The notes: generated by a model from the letters alone, not told the origin. DNA of 64,000 bases from Aliivibrio sp. (GCA_016764915.1 JAESQY010000087.1:62001-126000); one strand, 5' to 3'. Shown: positions 26,192 to 35,108, counted from the stretch's first letter. Numbers and translations: made by a program.

Positions 26192-27838
26192 TTAGGAGAA
26201 GTCAGCTTTACGCATACGATTTAATGTAGCTAAAACATCAATGGCTCGTGGTTTGGCAAGATCGCCATGTTTAGGCATAGATTCATACCAAATACCATTG
26301 AGTAGAGCTTCAAAAGCAGCGGTTGGATTTGTTTCAATACCCATATTTTGAGCCAATTGAAACCATAGCCAACCTGTTGCGTGAACTTGGCTAGCAGACT
26401 CAAGTTGATTCAAAGCTGAAATATCAACATACTCTCGACCAAATCGAAGAGACTGTTTGTCTTTAGCGTGAATACGGAACTTGCCTTCTTGTAGTTGATT
26501 TTGTAGCCCAATAAGATTCAGCGACCGGGTTTTTGGAGTAATTAAATTATCAGAACCTTCATTATGACGTGAACTAGGGTGCTCAAGAATAACCTCTTTT
26601 GCTCTAATGGTAACATCAACGGGTTGGTAGTCGTGCATCTGGATAACGGTATCGGCTACATCTAAATAATCGCCAGAACCACCCATTACCATAATAGTTG
26701 AAATATCCAGCTGATCTCGAAGCTGACCAATTCTATCAACTAGTGGCGTAATCGGCTCGGCACCTTTTGAAACCAGAGCTTGCATACGTTCATCACGAAT
26801 CATAAAGTTTGTGGCTGAAGTGTCTTCATCAATTAATATTGTAGATGCACCTGACTCAATTGATTCTTGCAACCAAGCTGCTTGGGAGGTAGAACCGGAA
26901 GCATCTTGTGTAGTGAAACAATGTGTATCACGGCCCATAGGCAAATGGTTGATGTAATTCGAAAGGTTGAGATGATGAACACAGCGCCCATCTTCCGCTC
27001 TGATTTTAGTGGCATTAACCTCTGTAACGATATATTCACGTCCATCACCAGGTTTATGATCGTAAATTGAGCGTTCAATCGCCGTCAGCAGTGTCGATTT
27101 ACCATGAAAACCACCACCCACAATTAGAGTGATCCCTTTTGGAATACCCATGCCTCTAATAAGACCTTTGTGCGGGGTGTTCAGTTCGATGGCAAGGGAC
27201 TCTGGCGAAACAAAAGCAACGGCCTCTTTCATCGGAAGATCACAGTTACCAGCAACTCTTGGTAAAATACTGCCGTCAGCAACGAAAGCGGTCAGTTTGT
27301 GTTGTGCTAGTTGGCTTCTTAGAGCAACTTGGTCTTCAACTACTTCACAATGACGTTTAAGTTCATCAATTGGAATTTCACGTTCGATGGTTGCTCTTCG
27401 AACAAACTTTGGCAAATAAAAGCTCAGAATGTTAATGGCTTTTTTCGCTAGAATAGTTCTTCCATCAGCAGGAAGATCAACTCTGAAACGTAGCTCTATC
27501 GCTTCATCATCGAAAATTACCGAGGTGTGATCAAGAATAGTTTGACCCGTTAGATCAATAGAGACACTTTTCTCTTTTTCAGACAGTTGATGAAAGAAAC
27601 GAGCGAGATAATCTCGAGCGGCACGTTGATACTCTTCAGAGGTATTTTTTAACCAAGCAAGATCGGTGAGTGCCCACGGACGGCGTACACGTACACGTGT
27701 TGGTGGTGAAAATGGGTCAGCTTGAACGTTATCAATAAAGAGTTGAAAGTCAGTAAAGTCATATTGCCCCTTAATGCTGGTATAGCTGCGGTAATTCTTT
27801 TTTTCGATTTTTTTTAAAAGCTGTTCAAGGCGTTCCAT
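26192..27838 (-). CDS. ABC-class ATPase, COG3044 family
   Basis: A 548-residue cytosolic ATPase. Walker A is GGGFHGKST at 241-249. An ABC-signature-like stretch ASGSTSQAAW lies at 313-322, and the Walker B region TILIDEDTSATN at 333-344. The N-terminal about 200 residues are family-specific. This family is listed as predicted ATPase of the ABC class and is sometimes mislabelled isopentenyl-diphosphate isomerase; it has no membrane part and its function is unknown. It is followed by a 230-base gap before the YjiH-like gene on the same strand. Confidence 0.85.
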   Translation of the reverse strand: MERLEQLLKKIEKKNYRSYTSIKGQYDFTDFQLFIDNVQADPFSPPTRVRVRRPWALTDLAWLKNTSEEYQRAARDYLARFFHQLSEKEKSVSIDLTGQTILDHTSVIFDDEAIELRFRVDLPADGRTILAKKAINILSFYLPKFVRRATIEREIPIDELKRHCEVVEDQVALRSQLAQHKLTAFVADGSILPRVAGNCDLPMKEAVAFVSPESLAIELNTPHKGLIRGMGIPKGITLIVGGGFHGKSTLLTAIERSIYDHKPGDGREYIVTEVNATKIRAEDGRCVHHLNLSNYINHLPMGRDTHCFTTQDASGSTSQAAWLQESIESGASTILIDEDTSATNFMIRDERMQALVSKGAEPITPLVDRIGQLRDQLDISTIMVMGGSGDYLDVADTVIQMHDYQPVDVTIRAKEVILEHPSSRHNEGSDNLITPKTRSLNLIGLQNQLQEGKFRIHAKDKQSLRFGREYVDISALNQLESASQVHATGWLWFQLAQNMGIETNPTAAFEALLNGIWYESMPKHGDLAKPRAIDVLATLNRMRKADFS

Positions 27839-27952
27839 GGGGGCTCATTTCTTATTGCATAGTTAGTGACAAGAGTATAACTGAACAATCATCTAACGAC
27901 TCGATTTATCACACCAGTAGGGTCATTGAATTGAAAATAATGTTCAGTATAC

Positions 27953-28783
27953 TCAGTTATTTTCTAAACGTTGTTTAATTGGCACGCGTAGCTCAGCAAG
28001 CCGTGCGTTTTCGATCTGTTGTTTTTTCAGTTTACAAGTATCGCAATAGTGTTTAAGAGCGTCAAAAGAGGGGAAATTTAACGCTTGTTGAAATAGATGA
28101 GGTTGAGTTACCCCGTCTATTTTAGATGCTGAACGAAATTTGTTTACAACTGAAGTGTAGAGTTTGGATTTTGGTTCCGCAGAGTGAAACCAATAACCGA
28201 GCGTTGATTGTGAAAGCTCAGGAATTAGCTTATTGAGCCTAAGCTCGTAAATGCTGATGTGGTTATAGTGAGACAGCAGTCTAAATTGACCAGTTTGAAG
28301 AGCACCAATGATTAAACTGATACCACTATTATCAAAATTTTCTGCAGCAATTTTATCTAAAAAAGAGAGTGCACCAGAGGTTCCTATCAAGCCTAATTGT
28401 TGAAGGCTCTGACGTTGACCATCTTTAGCGATGGTTTTGATAGCCACATTATTGGCAGGGTAAAAGTGACAAATTAAAGCGAGTAAATTCGGTCTCTTTT
28501 CTAACAACTCTAAACAAAATTTCGATTGAGCCGCGAGCATTAGCATGTGAATCGCTTTTGCGCCATAGGGCTCAGCCGTTTGTAAGTATTCGACGGGAAT
28601 TGATCTTATCCACAGCTCACCGCCAACCGACTCTCTGATTGCATCTAACTCGAATCCAACATTGCCATCGATAGGCTTACGATATCCATCAGAATGAATA
28701 GTAAAAGCTTTGAGTCCACGCTCCCACTCTGTGATAGTGATAAACGTATCAAACCCTAAAAAATCGAGATCAATTTTAAGCAT
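27953..28783 (-). CDS. Hypothetical protein
   Basis: A 276-residue soluble protein with no signal peptide or TM segment. The middle part (about 75-170) is hydrophobic and helical. A CDTCKLKKQ segment lies near residue 250, and the C-terminal 30 residues are charged and helical. I do not recognise a family. It shares a symmetric double -10 region (28825-28843) with the divergent small membrane gene. Codon use and length look like a real gene. Confidence 0.65.
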   Translation of the reverse strand: MLKIDLDFLGFDTFITITEWERGLKAFTIHSDGYRKPIDGNVGFELDAIRESVGGELWIRSIPVEYLQTAEPYGAKAIHMLMLAAQSKFCLELLEKRPNLLALICHFYPANNVAIKTIAKDGQRQSLQQLGLIGTSGALSFLDKIAAENFDNSGISLIIGALQTGQFRLLSHYNHISIYELRLNKLIPELSQSTLGYWFHSAEPKSKLYTSVVNKFRSASKIDGVTQPHLFQQALNFPSFDALKHYCDTCKLKKQQIENARLAELRVPIKQRLENN

Positions 28784-28824
28784 AACTGTTAGCTACCAAT
28801 ACCTTAATTTCACACAAATACTGC

Positions 28825-28843
28825 TGTATAATATCATTATACA
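28825..28843. promoter_or_regulatory. Symmetric divergent promoter element
   Basis: TGTATAAT-atc-ATTATACA is a perfect 8-bp inverted repeat that places a consensus TATAAT on each strand (28827-28832 plus, 28841-28836 minus). It lies between divergent genes; -35 matches are weak on both sides. Confidence 0.4.
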
Positions 28844-28966
28844 AGTGCCATGGCTCACAATGAATGAGACAAAATTACATAAACATAAGGAAAAAGGTAG
28901 AGTATCTGAGTTAGACATATATTTTATAAACATCTAAAAACTGAATACTTAGCAAGGAGCGCTATC

Positions 28967-29209
28967 ATGATAGAAATGGTGATGTCTGGGATTGAAAACA
29001 TACTTATTTTCGGGGGGGTGGCGTCAATCATTCGCTCAATAATGCTTTATGGCAAACGAACCGAAGATTGGAAAGGCGCGGTGACAATGTTTCTGAAGCG
29101 GATCTCCCTTAGTATTACTGAAGCGAAATGGTACAAGTTTGGTGTTTCGATGTTTTTGCTTGGGGTTGTATTACGAATCGTTAATTATACTCTTTGGCCA
29201 ACAGCATAG
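28967..29209 (+). CDS. Small membrane protein, unknown function
   Basis: An 80-residue protein with a good ribosome-binding site (AAGGAG eight bases before ATG). A hydrophobic N-terminal segment (IENILIFGGVASIIRSIML) is followed by a basic loop (KRTEDWKGAVTMFLKRISL) and a second helix (FGVSMFLLGVVLRIVNYTL), giving two likely TM helices. No family recognised. Precedes a DnaA-box cluster. Confidence 0.7.
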   Translation: MIEMVMSGIENILIFGGVASIIRSIMLYGKRTEDWKGAVTMFLKRISLSITEAKWYKFGVSMFLLGVVLRIVNYTLWPTA

Positions 29210-29235
29210 GTGTCCATTTTTTATCTATGAATAAG

Positions 29236-29270
29236 TTATCCACAAAAACAGTGGATAACCATTTGGATAA
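29236..29270. promoter_or_regulatory. Cluster of three DnaA-box-like sites
   Basis: TTATCCACA at 29236-29244 is a perfect DnaA box. TTATCCACT (minus strand, 29258-29250) and TTATCCAAA (minus strand, 29270-29262) differ by one or two bases. The first two form GTTATCCAC-N7-GTGGATAAC, a perfect 9-bp inverted repeat without a following T-run. It lies 32 bases upstream of the FAD oxidoreductase frame. Confidence 0.6.
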
Positions 29271-29301
29271 CCGCTACAAAGCTGAATAAATAAAGCTTTT
29301 T

Positions 29302-30882
29302 TTGCATTTCAAGATATTTTTACTTTTTTATTTCCTATTTATCTACTTCTATTCATATTGTTACAGCGGTAGAATTAATGTATATAATCCAGCAACTGCA
29401 GTAGAAATTAATAGACTAATGAGTGAAATTTCGCGCAACCACATTAAAGGCAAATCGAGTAGCAATCCGACCCATGTTGGTATTGTTGGGGGAGGGATTG
29501 CAGGTTCGACTATTGCATTAAAACTTGTGATGGCAGGCATCAGAGTCTCTGTGCTGGAACAAAATTCAGGGCTAGTTAATGGACCTCCGGTTTGTCATTT
29601 GCATGCAGGAGGGAACCTTTATAGAGAGCTTCCTGAAGAGCAATGTATTACTTTATTACATCAATCTATCGATACACTAAAGCTCTTTCCTCATGCGGTT
29701 AATATTCGCCCTACTGTTATAGCGGTACCCACCCATGACCCAGGTGAACCTATTGATTTATTGCCGAGGTTGTATCGCTTACAGCTCGAATACCAAAAGT
29801 TGGTTGAAAAATCAGCAACAAATAAAGTACTTGGCGATCCCAAAGAGTACTACAAAGTTTATCAACGGAATGACTTAGAAAAGTTAGCCTGCCGAACAAT
29901 GCCTACTGACCCTCAAACATCTGATGAATGGATGATTCCAGTGGCACACTATGTCGACATAGAGCAGTTAAAATTCCCACTGATAATGGTACAAGAGTAT
30001 GGGTTGAGTAAGTTCAGGTTAGCAGCGATGCTGACACTCTCATTAGAAAACAGTGCTCACTGTAATATGCAAATGAATGCCAAGGTGGTTGGATTGGCTA
30101 AAAACGGTTCTGGTTGGGATATAAGCTACAAACAAGAAGGATTAGAAATATCTGAAACGCTCGCTGTTGATTATGTCGTTAATGCTTGTGGGTTCAGAAC
30201 CGGTGAGCTGGATGATCTTATTCAAGTTAAAAAGAAGCGTTTGGTTGAGTTTAAAGCCGCGTTTATTTCCACTTGGAAGCAGCACGGAGGAAAATGGCCC
30301 GAGGTTATATTTCATGGTGAAAGAGGGACACCTAATGGGATGGCACAATTAACGCCTTACCCAGATGGTTTGTTTCAGCTGCACGGCATGACAGAAGAGA
30401 TTACTTTGTTCAAAGGTGGACTGGTTGCCTCCACTCAGGAAAGCTCACAACCTCAATTAGATGGCGCATTATTAAACAAGATCAATATAGGATGGCAACC
30501 CGATACTCAAAAAATGCGCACTGAGAAAGCGATTGCACATATTAGTAAATTTATTCCTTCATTTTCAACGGCTGTTATGGGAGGGAAACCACTATTTGGC
30601 GCGCAACAGATACCAGGGAAAGACCCAACTAAAAGAGCCTCGTCTATATCATTCACTGAACATAAGTATGCCCGAGCAGAAATTGTTAAAGCCTCATCAG
30701 CAATAAATTGTGCTGAACAGTTGATTAATCAACTAAAATTAGAAGGAATATATCATCCGTTAGAGAATGTCACGCAGCAACATTTTATTGATGGCCTTGA
30801 GTTTGATGATGTTGAGGACTTGGCAATAGAGATGGCAGCTAAACGTGATTACCCAATAGCGTTAGCAAAGAGATATCAATAA
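29302..30882 (+). CDS. FAD-dependent oxidoreductase
   Basis: Up to 526 residues. The dinucleotide-binding motif GIVGGGIAGSTIALKL (about 63-78) followed by VSVLEQNSG marks an FAD-binding Rossmann fold of the DAO/amine-oxidase superfamily. A second FAD region is around VDYVVNACGFRTGELD (about 290-305). The substrate is unknown. The start is uncertain: the frame opens at a TTG (29302) without a ribosome-binding site and begins with a very hydrophobic AT-rich stretch. ATG 29419 (MSEISRN) is the first ATG, but homology-like sequence (INVYNPATAVEINRLM) seems to begin before it. A DnaA-box cluster sits just upstream. Confidence 0.8.
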   Translation: MHFKIFLLFYFLFIYFYSYCYSGRINVYNPATAVEINRLMSEISRNHIKGKSSSNPTHVGIVGGGIAGSTIALKLVMAGIRVSVLEQNSGLVNGPPVCHLHAGGNLYRELPEEQCITLLHQSIDTLKLFPHAVNIRPTVIAVPTHDPGEPIDLLPRLYRLQLEYQKLVEKSATNKVLGDPKEYYKVYQRNDLEKLACRTMPTDPQTSDEWMIPVAHYVDIEQLKFPLIMVQEYGLSKFRLAAMLTLSLENSAHCNMQMNAKVVGLAKNGSGWDISYKQEGLEISETLAVDYVVNACGFRTGELDDLIQVKKKRLVEFKAAFISTWKQHGGKWPEVIFHGERGTPNGMAQLTPYPDGLFQLHGMTEEITLFKGGLVASTQESSQPQLDGALLNKINIGWQPDTQKMRTEKAIAHISKFIPSFSTAVMGGKPLFGAQQIPGKDPTKRASSISFTEHKYARAEIVKASSAINCAEQLINQLKLEGIYHPLENVTQQHFIDGLEFDDVEDLAIEMAAKRDYPIALAKRYQ

Positions 30883-30998
30883 ATAGCTGTTGATATCATT
30901 ATCATTTAAGGTGATATTTGATATGATTCAACATGAATTTAATGGGTTGTATGGACTGATGGCATAGATCTCTGGTTAAGGGTTTAATAGGAGAAAGA

Positions 30999-31373
30999 AT
31001 GCATTTTGAACGAAAAAGGCGTTGGCCTAGATATGAATGTGTTGAAGGAGTGAAAGCCAAGATCTATTGGGGGCATCGATTTTTGCCTTTTGTTGAGATA
31101 CGATTGTTGGATGTATCTACGGGCGGCTTTGGTTTTGTATCCGATCGCAAACTCAATGACGGATCTGCAGAATTGCGAATCAGGTCATTTCCTCACTTAC
31201 TCGGCGAGATTATCTACCGTAAAGAGACAAGCAATGAGAAAGGAGACGCTCTTTTTCAATATGGTTTCCACCTAGATTTAAAACTACATAAAACCCAACT
31301 GGAGAATTTAGGCTGTAAGAGGGTGTCTGACCTAGAGTATCGTGATGAAAATAACCAAAAATCACTTGGTTAA
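30999..31373 (+). CDS. PilZ domain protein
   Basis: A 124-residue single-domain protein. The N-terminal basic RKRRWPRYEC supplies the RxxxR motif and LDVSTGGFGF the DxSxxG motif that together bind cyclic di-GMP in PilZ domains. It would act as a c-di-GMP receptor in the cytoplasm; its partner is unknown. GGAGAAAG precedes the start. Its end overlaps the convergent hypothetical gene by four bases. Confidence 0.85.
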   Translation: MHFERKRRWPRYECVEGVKAKIYWGHRFLPFVEIRLLDVSTGGFGFVSDRKLNDGSAELRIRSFPHLLGEIIYRKETSNEKGDALFQYGFHLDLKLHKTQLENLGCKRVSDLEYRDENNQKSLG

Positions 31374-32020
31374 CTGTTTTCTGTTGTTTGTAACGTTAAC
31401 AGGCAGTAATAAAGAGAATATTTTTTGACTTTTTGATTGTCGTTGAGTCTTGATAGTGGGTGAGTCACTGACACTTGGTTGATGCCAAAGAGATTGAGTT
31501 GTTTCAGCTCATCAATAAGGTGAGTGGAAGCTTTAATAAGGTTAATTCCGTCTTTTCTATACTCTTCAACGTTGTCAGGAATGTCACCAACCCACCAATC
31601 ATAGAGCTCTTTACTTGCTTTGCTTCTATCATACCAATGGTCAGCAACCACTAGGATTAGATCATTGCTAGAAAAACAGACAGAGAACTCACTCACCAAA
31701 TTTTTTAATTGTTTAATCACACTATTTCTACATGAGTAATTTGCGCTAACCATTCGACGAGTGATTACCCAGATTGATGAGTTAGCAAGTACAATTCGAT
31801 ATATCGGGTGGTCTTGACATTGAGATGCTTCAATAAAAGGGGCCAATGAGTGCTGTATAGAAGACGCTGCCAGTGTACTGCAAAGGCGACGGGTGATTGC
31901 TGTACCTAAGTGTGTCTCAAGCATCCCTCTATTATGAACTGTCGGATAGTGTTTGTTGCATAAAACAGCGCAGTCATTTTCAAAAATATTGAGACTGTTC
32001 AAGACAAGATCAAGCAGCAA
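31370..32020 (-). CDS. Hypothetical protein
   Basis: A 216-residue protein beginning at a TTG with TGGAG well placed upstream. No signal peptide or clear TM helix. It is relatively cysteine-rich (about six Cys). The region DLILVVADHWYDRSKASKELYDWWV is conserved-looking, but I cannot name a family. Tail-to-tail overlap of four bases with the PilZ gene. Confidence 0.6.
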   Translation of the reverse strand: MLLDLVLNSLNIFENDCAVLCNKHYPTVHNRGMLETHLGTAITRRLCSTLAASSIQHSLAPFIEASQCQDHPIYRIVLANSSIWVITRRMVSANYSCRNSVIKQLKNLVSEFSVCFSSNDLILVVADHWYDRSKASKELYDWWVGDIPDNVEEYRKDGINLIKASTHLIDELKQLNLFGINQVSVTHPLSRLNDNQKVKKYSLYYCLLTLQTTENS

Positions 32021-32150
32021 TGCAGTTCTCCACAGGGTAGCTGATCAGATACACTGTATTGTATTTAAAGGGATATATGGTCTACGGAGTGTAAACCTGT
32101 TAATAAGAGGTGTCACTAACAGAATGATAAATAAGATGTTTAGAACAGGT

Positions 32151-32191
32151 TTTTCATTGGATTGATTAATGAGTAATCAATCCAATGAAAA
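32151..32191. repeat. Perfect 18-bp inverted repeat
   Basis: An 18-base arm starting TTTTCATTGG pairs without mismatch with its complement (ending CCAATGAAAA) around a 5-base loop ATGAG. It lies between divergent genes, and neither strand shows a T-run after the stem, so it is not a normal terminator. Confidence 0.7.
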
Positions 32192-32285
32192 AATGAGGCG
32201 CAGATCTAATAATAAAAACAATCGCTCGTCTGCATATTCATTCGGCTTTACACTGATTTAATGTTTCAACAATCGGTAACTATTA

Positions 32286-32705
32286 ATGAAAAAAATCGCA
32301 ATGGCACTTATGCTGTGTACAAGTTCAACATGTGTTAATGCGCAGGCGCTTACTAATTTAAGTGCGGGTGTTTTCCTCGGTACTGAAGATTCAGGAATTA
32401 GCGTAGCAACCGAACAGTTTCAATTACAAATAGGGCTGACAAATTTTAGTATTGCAGCCGATGCCAAAATGAATTTTGAAGATATGCTTGGTCGTCGAGA
32501 TTTATGGCCATTTTATGCGTATGGTGGCTTGAAATGGCAAGATGATAAAAAGGATGTTTTTGGTCCTCGCGCAGGTTTAGGAGCGTATTATCCGCTTGCT
32601 AATGGTCAGCTTACTATGTATGCACAAGCTGGACCTAGCTGGTATCTTAGTAAAGATGCCAATGTAAATTTTGAAGCGTTAGCGGGCGTGCAATTCCACT
32701 TCTAA
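32286..32705 (+). CDS. Small outer-membrane-type protein
   Basis: A 139-residue protein with signal peptide MKKIAMALMLCTSSTCVNA. The mature part is glycine/aromatic-rich with alternating strand patterns and ends in VQFHF, a C-terminal Phe typical of small outer-membrane beta-barrels. No family named. Monocistronic or followed by a tiny open frame and a terminator. Confidence 0.65.
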   Translation: MKKIAMALMLCTSSTCVNAQALTNLSAGVFLGTEDSGISVATEQFQLQIGLTNFSIAADAKMNFEDMLGRRDLWPFYAYGGLKWQDDKKDVFGPRAGLGAYYPLANGQLTMYAQAGPSWYLSKDANVNFEALAGVQFHF

Positions 32706-32723
32706 AAACACCGAAATCACTTT

Positions 32724-32849
32724 ATGTTTTACTCATACATTACGTGGAGAAAAAACAGTCAGTCAGTGAGTTTTTACCTAGAAGATGAATTTATCACAAC
32801 CGTTTCGCTACAAGAACTCGAGAGCTATGTCGAGGCTACCCAAGCGTAG
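32724..32849 (+). CDS. Possible 41-residue small protein
   Basis: An open frame starting ATG 32724 with a plausible coding look (MFYSYITWRKNS, then SFYLEDEFITT and ELESYVEA). It lies between the small barrel gene and a strong terminator that begins 17 bases after its stop. There is no clear ribosome-binding site, so it may be read-through from the upstream gene or chance. Confidence 0.35.
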   Translation: MFYSYITWRKNSQSVSFYLEDEFITTVSLQELESYVEATQA

Positions 32850-32865
32850 TTATCATAAAAAAGAT

Positions 32866-32893
32866 AAGCAGATGGGTTCTATCTGCTTTTTTT
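32866..32893 (+). terminator. Rho-independent terminator
   Basis: AAGCAGAT-gggttct-ATCTGCTT followed by TTTTT. Ends the transcript carrying the small barrel gene and perhaps the 41-residue frame. Confidence 0.85.
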
Positions 32894-32944
32894 GTCTCTT
32901 TAAGGTAGAGTGATTCACTAACTATCAATTCAAAGAGGCATACA

Positions 32945-34075
32945 ATGGTGGCGAAGGTGACACAAATTAATGTATTTCCGGTTAAATCAGCAAAAGGAAT
33001 TACAATTAGTTCTGCTTTAGTAGAGGAAACCGGTCTCTGCTTTGATAGGCAGTTTATGATAGCGCTTCTTGATGGCTCAATGGTTACAGCAAGAAGTTAC
33101 CCTCAGCTTGTGCATATTACCCCTGCACTGCGTCCGCAAGGTGTTACACTGCGATACCAGCAACTGCCACCACTGCAACTCATATATAACCAATTTGAAG
33201 ATGCTACTTTCCGCAGTGAGGTATGGGGCGATCAATTTGATGCATTTAAAACGACAGATGAAGCCAATGAATGGATAAGTAAAGTCGTAGGTAAACCAGC
33301 AGTTCTGCTATTTAAGGGGAATGAATCGGTGCGTTTTTCAAAGAAAGCGCAACAAAAAGTCAGTTTTGCCGATGCCTTTCCTGTGCTGATTATCTCAGAA
33401 GCCTCGCTTGATGATCTCAATGAACGTTCTACAAGTCATCACACGATGGAACAGTTTCGTACCAATTTAGTTGTGTCTGGTACTCGTGCATTTGAAGAAG
33501 ATAGTTGGAAAAAAATCAAAATAGGTGATGTTGTATTTGAGGTAAGCTGTGGGTGCAGCCGTTGTATCCTTACGACAGTGAACCCTCAGACAGCAAAATT
33601 GGATAAATTAAAAGAGCCATTGACAACATTAGCGAGTTACCGTTCTGATGAACAAGGAAAAGTGTACTTTGGGCAGAATTTAATTGCATGTAATGAAGGG
33701 CTTATCACAGAGGGAGATGAAGTTATTGTTATCGAGAGGCAATCACCCACTCAATATGTCATGAAAGAACAGCGTAACAATGATGCCCCGGTTCGAGACG
33801 CTGAGTCAAATCAACACAAATCGATTTCAATTAGTATCAATGGTCACCTTTTCAGTGGCAACAATCAACAGACCATACTTGAACAAGCCGAAGATGAAGG
33901 GATTAGGCTGGCATATAGCTGTCGTTCTGGCTTCTGTGGGGCTTGTAAAATATTGAAAGAGAGCGGTGAGGTAGCGGATGTAGCGATGGACGCACTGCTA
34001 GAGAGTGAGATTGAGCAAGGTTATATTCTTGCTTGTTGCTCAACGCCAATGACTGATATTGAATTGGTCAATTAA
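32945..34075 (+). CDS. ycbX: MOSC/2Fe-2S protein, YcbX type
   Basis: A 376-residue fusion. An N-terminal beta-barrel MOSC_N domain (about 1-115) is followed by the MOSC domain (about 120-265), with the molybdenum-cofactor cysteine in VSCGCSRCILTTVNPQT. A plant-type 2Fe-2S ferredoxin domain is C-terminal (about 290-376), with Cys ligands in SCRSGFCGACK and LACCSTP. E. coli YcbX reduces N-hydroxylated base analogues with Moco; this protein has the same length and domain order. Monocistronic with its own terminator. Confidence 0.9.
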   Translation: MVAKVTQINVFPVKSAKGITISSALVEETGLCFDRQFMIALLDGSMVTARSYPQLVHITPALRPQGVTLRYQQLPPLQLIYNQFEDATFRSEVWGDQFDAFKTTDEANEWISKVVGKPAVLLFKGNESVRFSKKAQQKVSFADAFPVLIISEASLDDLNERSTSHHTMEQFRTNLVVSGTRAFEEDSWKKIKIGDVVFEVSCGCSRCILTTVNPQTAKLDKLKEPLTTLASYRSDEQGKVYFGQNLIACNEGLITEGDEVIVIERQSPTQYVMKEQRNNDAPVRDAESNQHKSISISINGHLFSGNNQQTILEQAEDEGIRLAYSCRSGFCGACKILKESGEVADVAMDALLESEIEQGYILACCSTPMTDIELVN

Positions 34076-34105
34076 AGGTGACGATTTTTTAATCAATTTA
34101 TAAGT

Positions 34106-34136
34106 AAAAAAAGGAGACTTGACGTCTCCTTTTTTA
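34106..34136. terminator. Bidirectional terminator between ycbX and tmaR
   Basis: AAGGAGAC-ttgac-GTCTCCTT with A-run before and T-run after, serving both convergent genes. Confidence 0.88.
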
Positions 34137-34142
34137 GTTACA

Positions 34143-34460
34143 TTATTTTTTCGAATGCATGCTTTGTTTATCTGCTTCTGTCAACTCGCGGATTTTTCGA
34201 CTTATATCATGACGAGCTTTAGATATTTCAGCACACTTAATAATGTGGTCATCCACTCGATCTTCATAATCCGCTTTCATGTTATTCACAATGGCAAGTA
34301 CTTCATCAGTGCTCATTTGGGGATTAATGTAGTCAAGAAGGTTTTCAAGAAGCGTTACTCTTTTTTGATTATCACGAATCTTCTTCTGATTGTCCTGAAG
34401 CTCACGTTTTAATTTATTCTTTCTACGTGCTTGATTTACAATTTCGAATACGTTTTTCAT
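34143..34460 (-). CDS. tmaR: Pole-localizer protein TmaR (YeeX/DUF496)
   Basis: A 105-residue coiled-coil protein. The stretches [22 protein letters not shown] and [15 protein letters not shown] match E. coli YeeX, now TmaR. In E. coli TmaR forms a polar cluster and holds the PTS enzyme EI at the pole. The regulatory tyrosine Tyr72 of E. coli corresponds to Tyr65 in DYEDRVD here. GAGG lies six bases before ATG. A bactofilin gene lies about 110 bases downstream on the opposite side of its start, same strand. Confidence 0.9.
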   Translation of the reverse strand: MKNVFEIVNQARRKNKLKRELQDNQKKIRDNQKRVTLLENLLDYINPQMSTDEVLAIVNNMKADYEDRVDDHIIKCAEISKARHDISRKIRELTEADKQSMHSKK

Positions 34461-34572
34461 TTATAACCTCAATGTAGGTAATGTATAATTCCTTAAGAGA
34501 TTAAAGCACAAGAGAGAGTTGCAAAAAAGGCTTTTGATCAACAACATACTTAATTGATCGAAAAAGGTCAGT

Positions 34573-34995
34573 TTAAGCTGATTTTACTTCGGGTTTCTGA
34601 GCTGGTTTTTGCTTGCTTTTCGTCACAAGTTTCAGCTCTTCACTTGATATCGCTTCACGGTTTTCACCTATGAGTAACCCTCCTTTCTCAATGATTAGTT
34701 GCTTGGTTTCTAGTATTCCACGAAATTGTCCCTTAGATTGAATATTGACTTCAGGGCTGATACAGGTTCCTTCAACTAATCCATTAATAATGACCAGTTT
34801 TGCATTTATACTGCCTTTAACTCTGCCGGAAGGTGTAATGAACACTTGTTGTTCAGTCTTAATGCTACCCTCAAAATATCCATCAATTTGGATGTTTTGC
34901 TCAGACTCTATTTCACCCGTTATACGGCAACCTTTTGCAATAATCGATAAGGTCGTTGAAGTGGTCGAACTGCCACTGTTATTGAACATTCCCAT
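34573..34995 (-). CDS. Bactofilin
   Basis: A 140-residue polymer-forming cytoskeletal protein (DUF583). The central about 100 residues form the repetitive right-handed beta-helix with repeating GxIxxxxxVxIxxxGxVxGxI units, for example YFEGSIKTEQQVFITPSGRV and VKGSINAKLVIINGLVEG. Flexible Ser/Thr-rich N-terminal and basic C-terminal tails flank it. Bactofilins assemble filaments near the membrane that guide morphogenesis, polarity or cell-wall enzymes. AGAGG six bases before ATG supports this start. Confidence 0.92.
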   Translation of the reverse strand: MGMFNNSGSSTTSTTLSIIAKGCRITGEIESEQNIQIDGYFEGSIKTEQQVFITPSGRVKGSINAKLVIINGLVEGTCISPEVNIQSKGQFRGILETKQLIIEKGGLLIGENREAISSEELKLVTKSKQKPAQKPEVKSA

Positions 34996-35108
34996 GGAAG
35001 GCCTCTGTATCTATTGTAAAATCGGAAGTGATATTTTTTAATGAGGTAATATAAAAAGAAGATATTACAGCAAAGGAATTATATTATAGAAATAACAATT
35101 AATAACTC

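Noticed and set aside
28821-28845. LexA-type SOS box
   Set aside because: The sequence begins CTGT but the spacing to the matching arm is wrong for CTGT-N8-ACAG; it fits a symmetric -10 better.
28860-28937. 25-residue frame starting MNETKLHKHKEKGR
   Set aside because: No ribosome-binding site and no sign of conservation available.
29235-29259. Hairpin GTTATCCAC-N7-GTGGATAAC as a terminator of the small membrane gene
   Set aside because: There is no T-run after the stem, and the arms are DnaA boxes.
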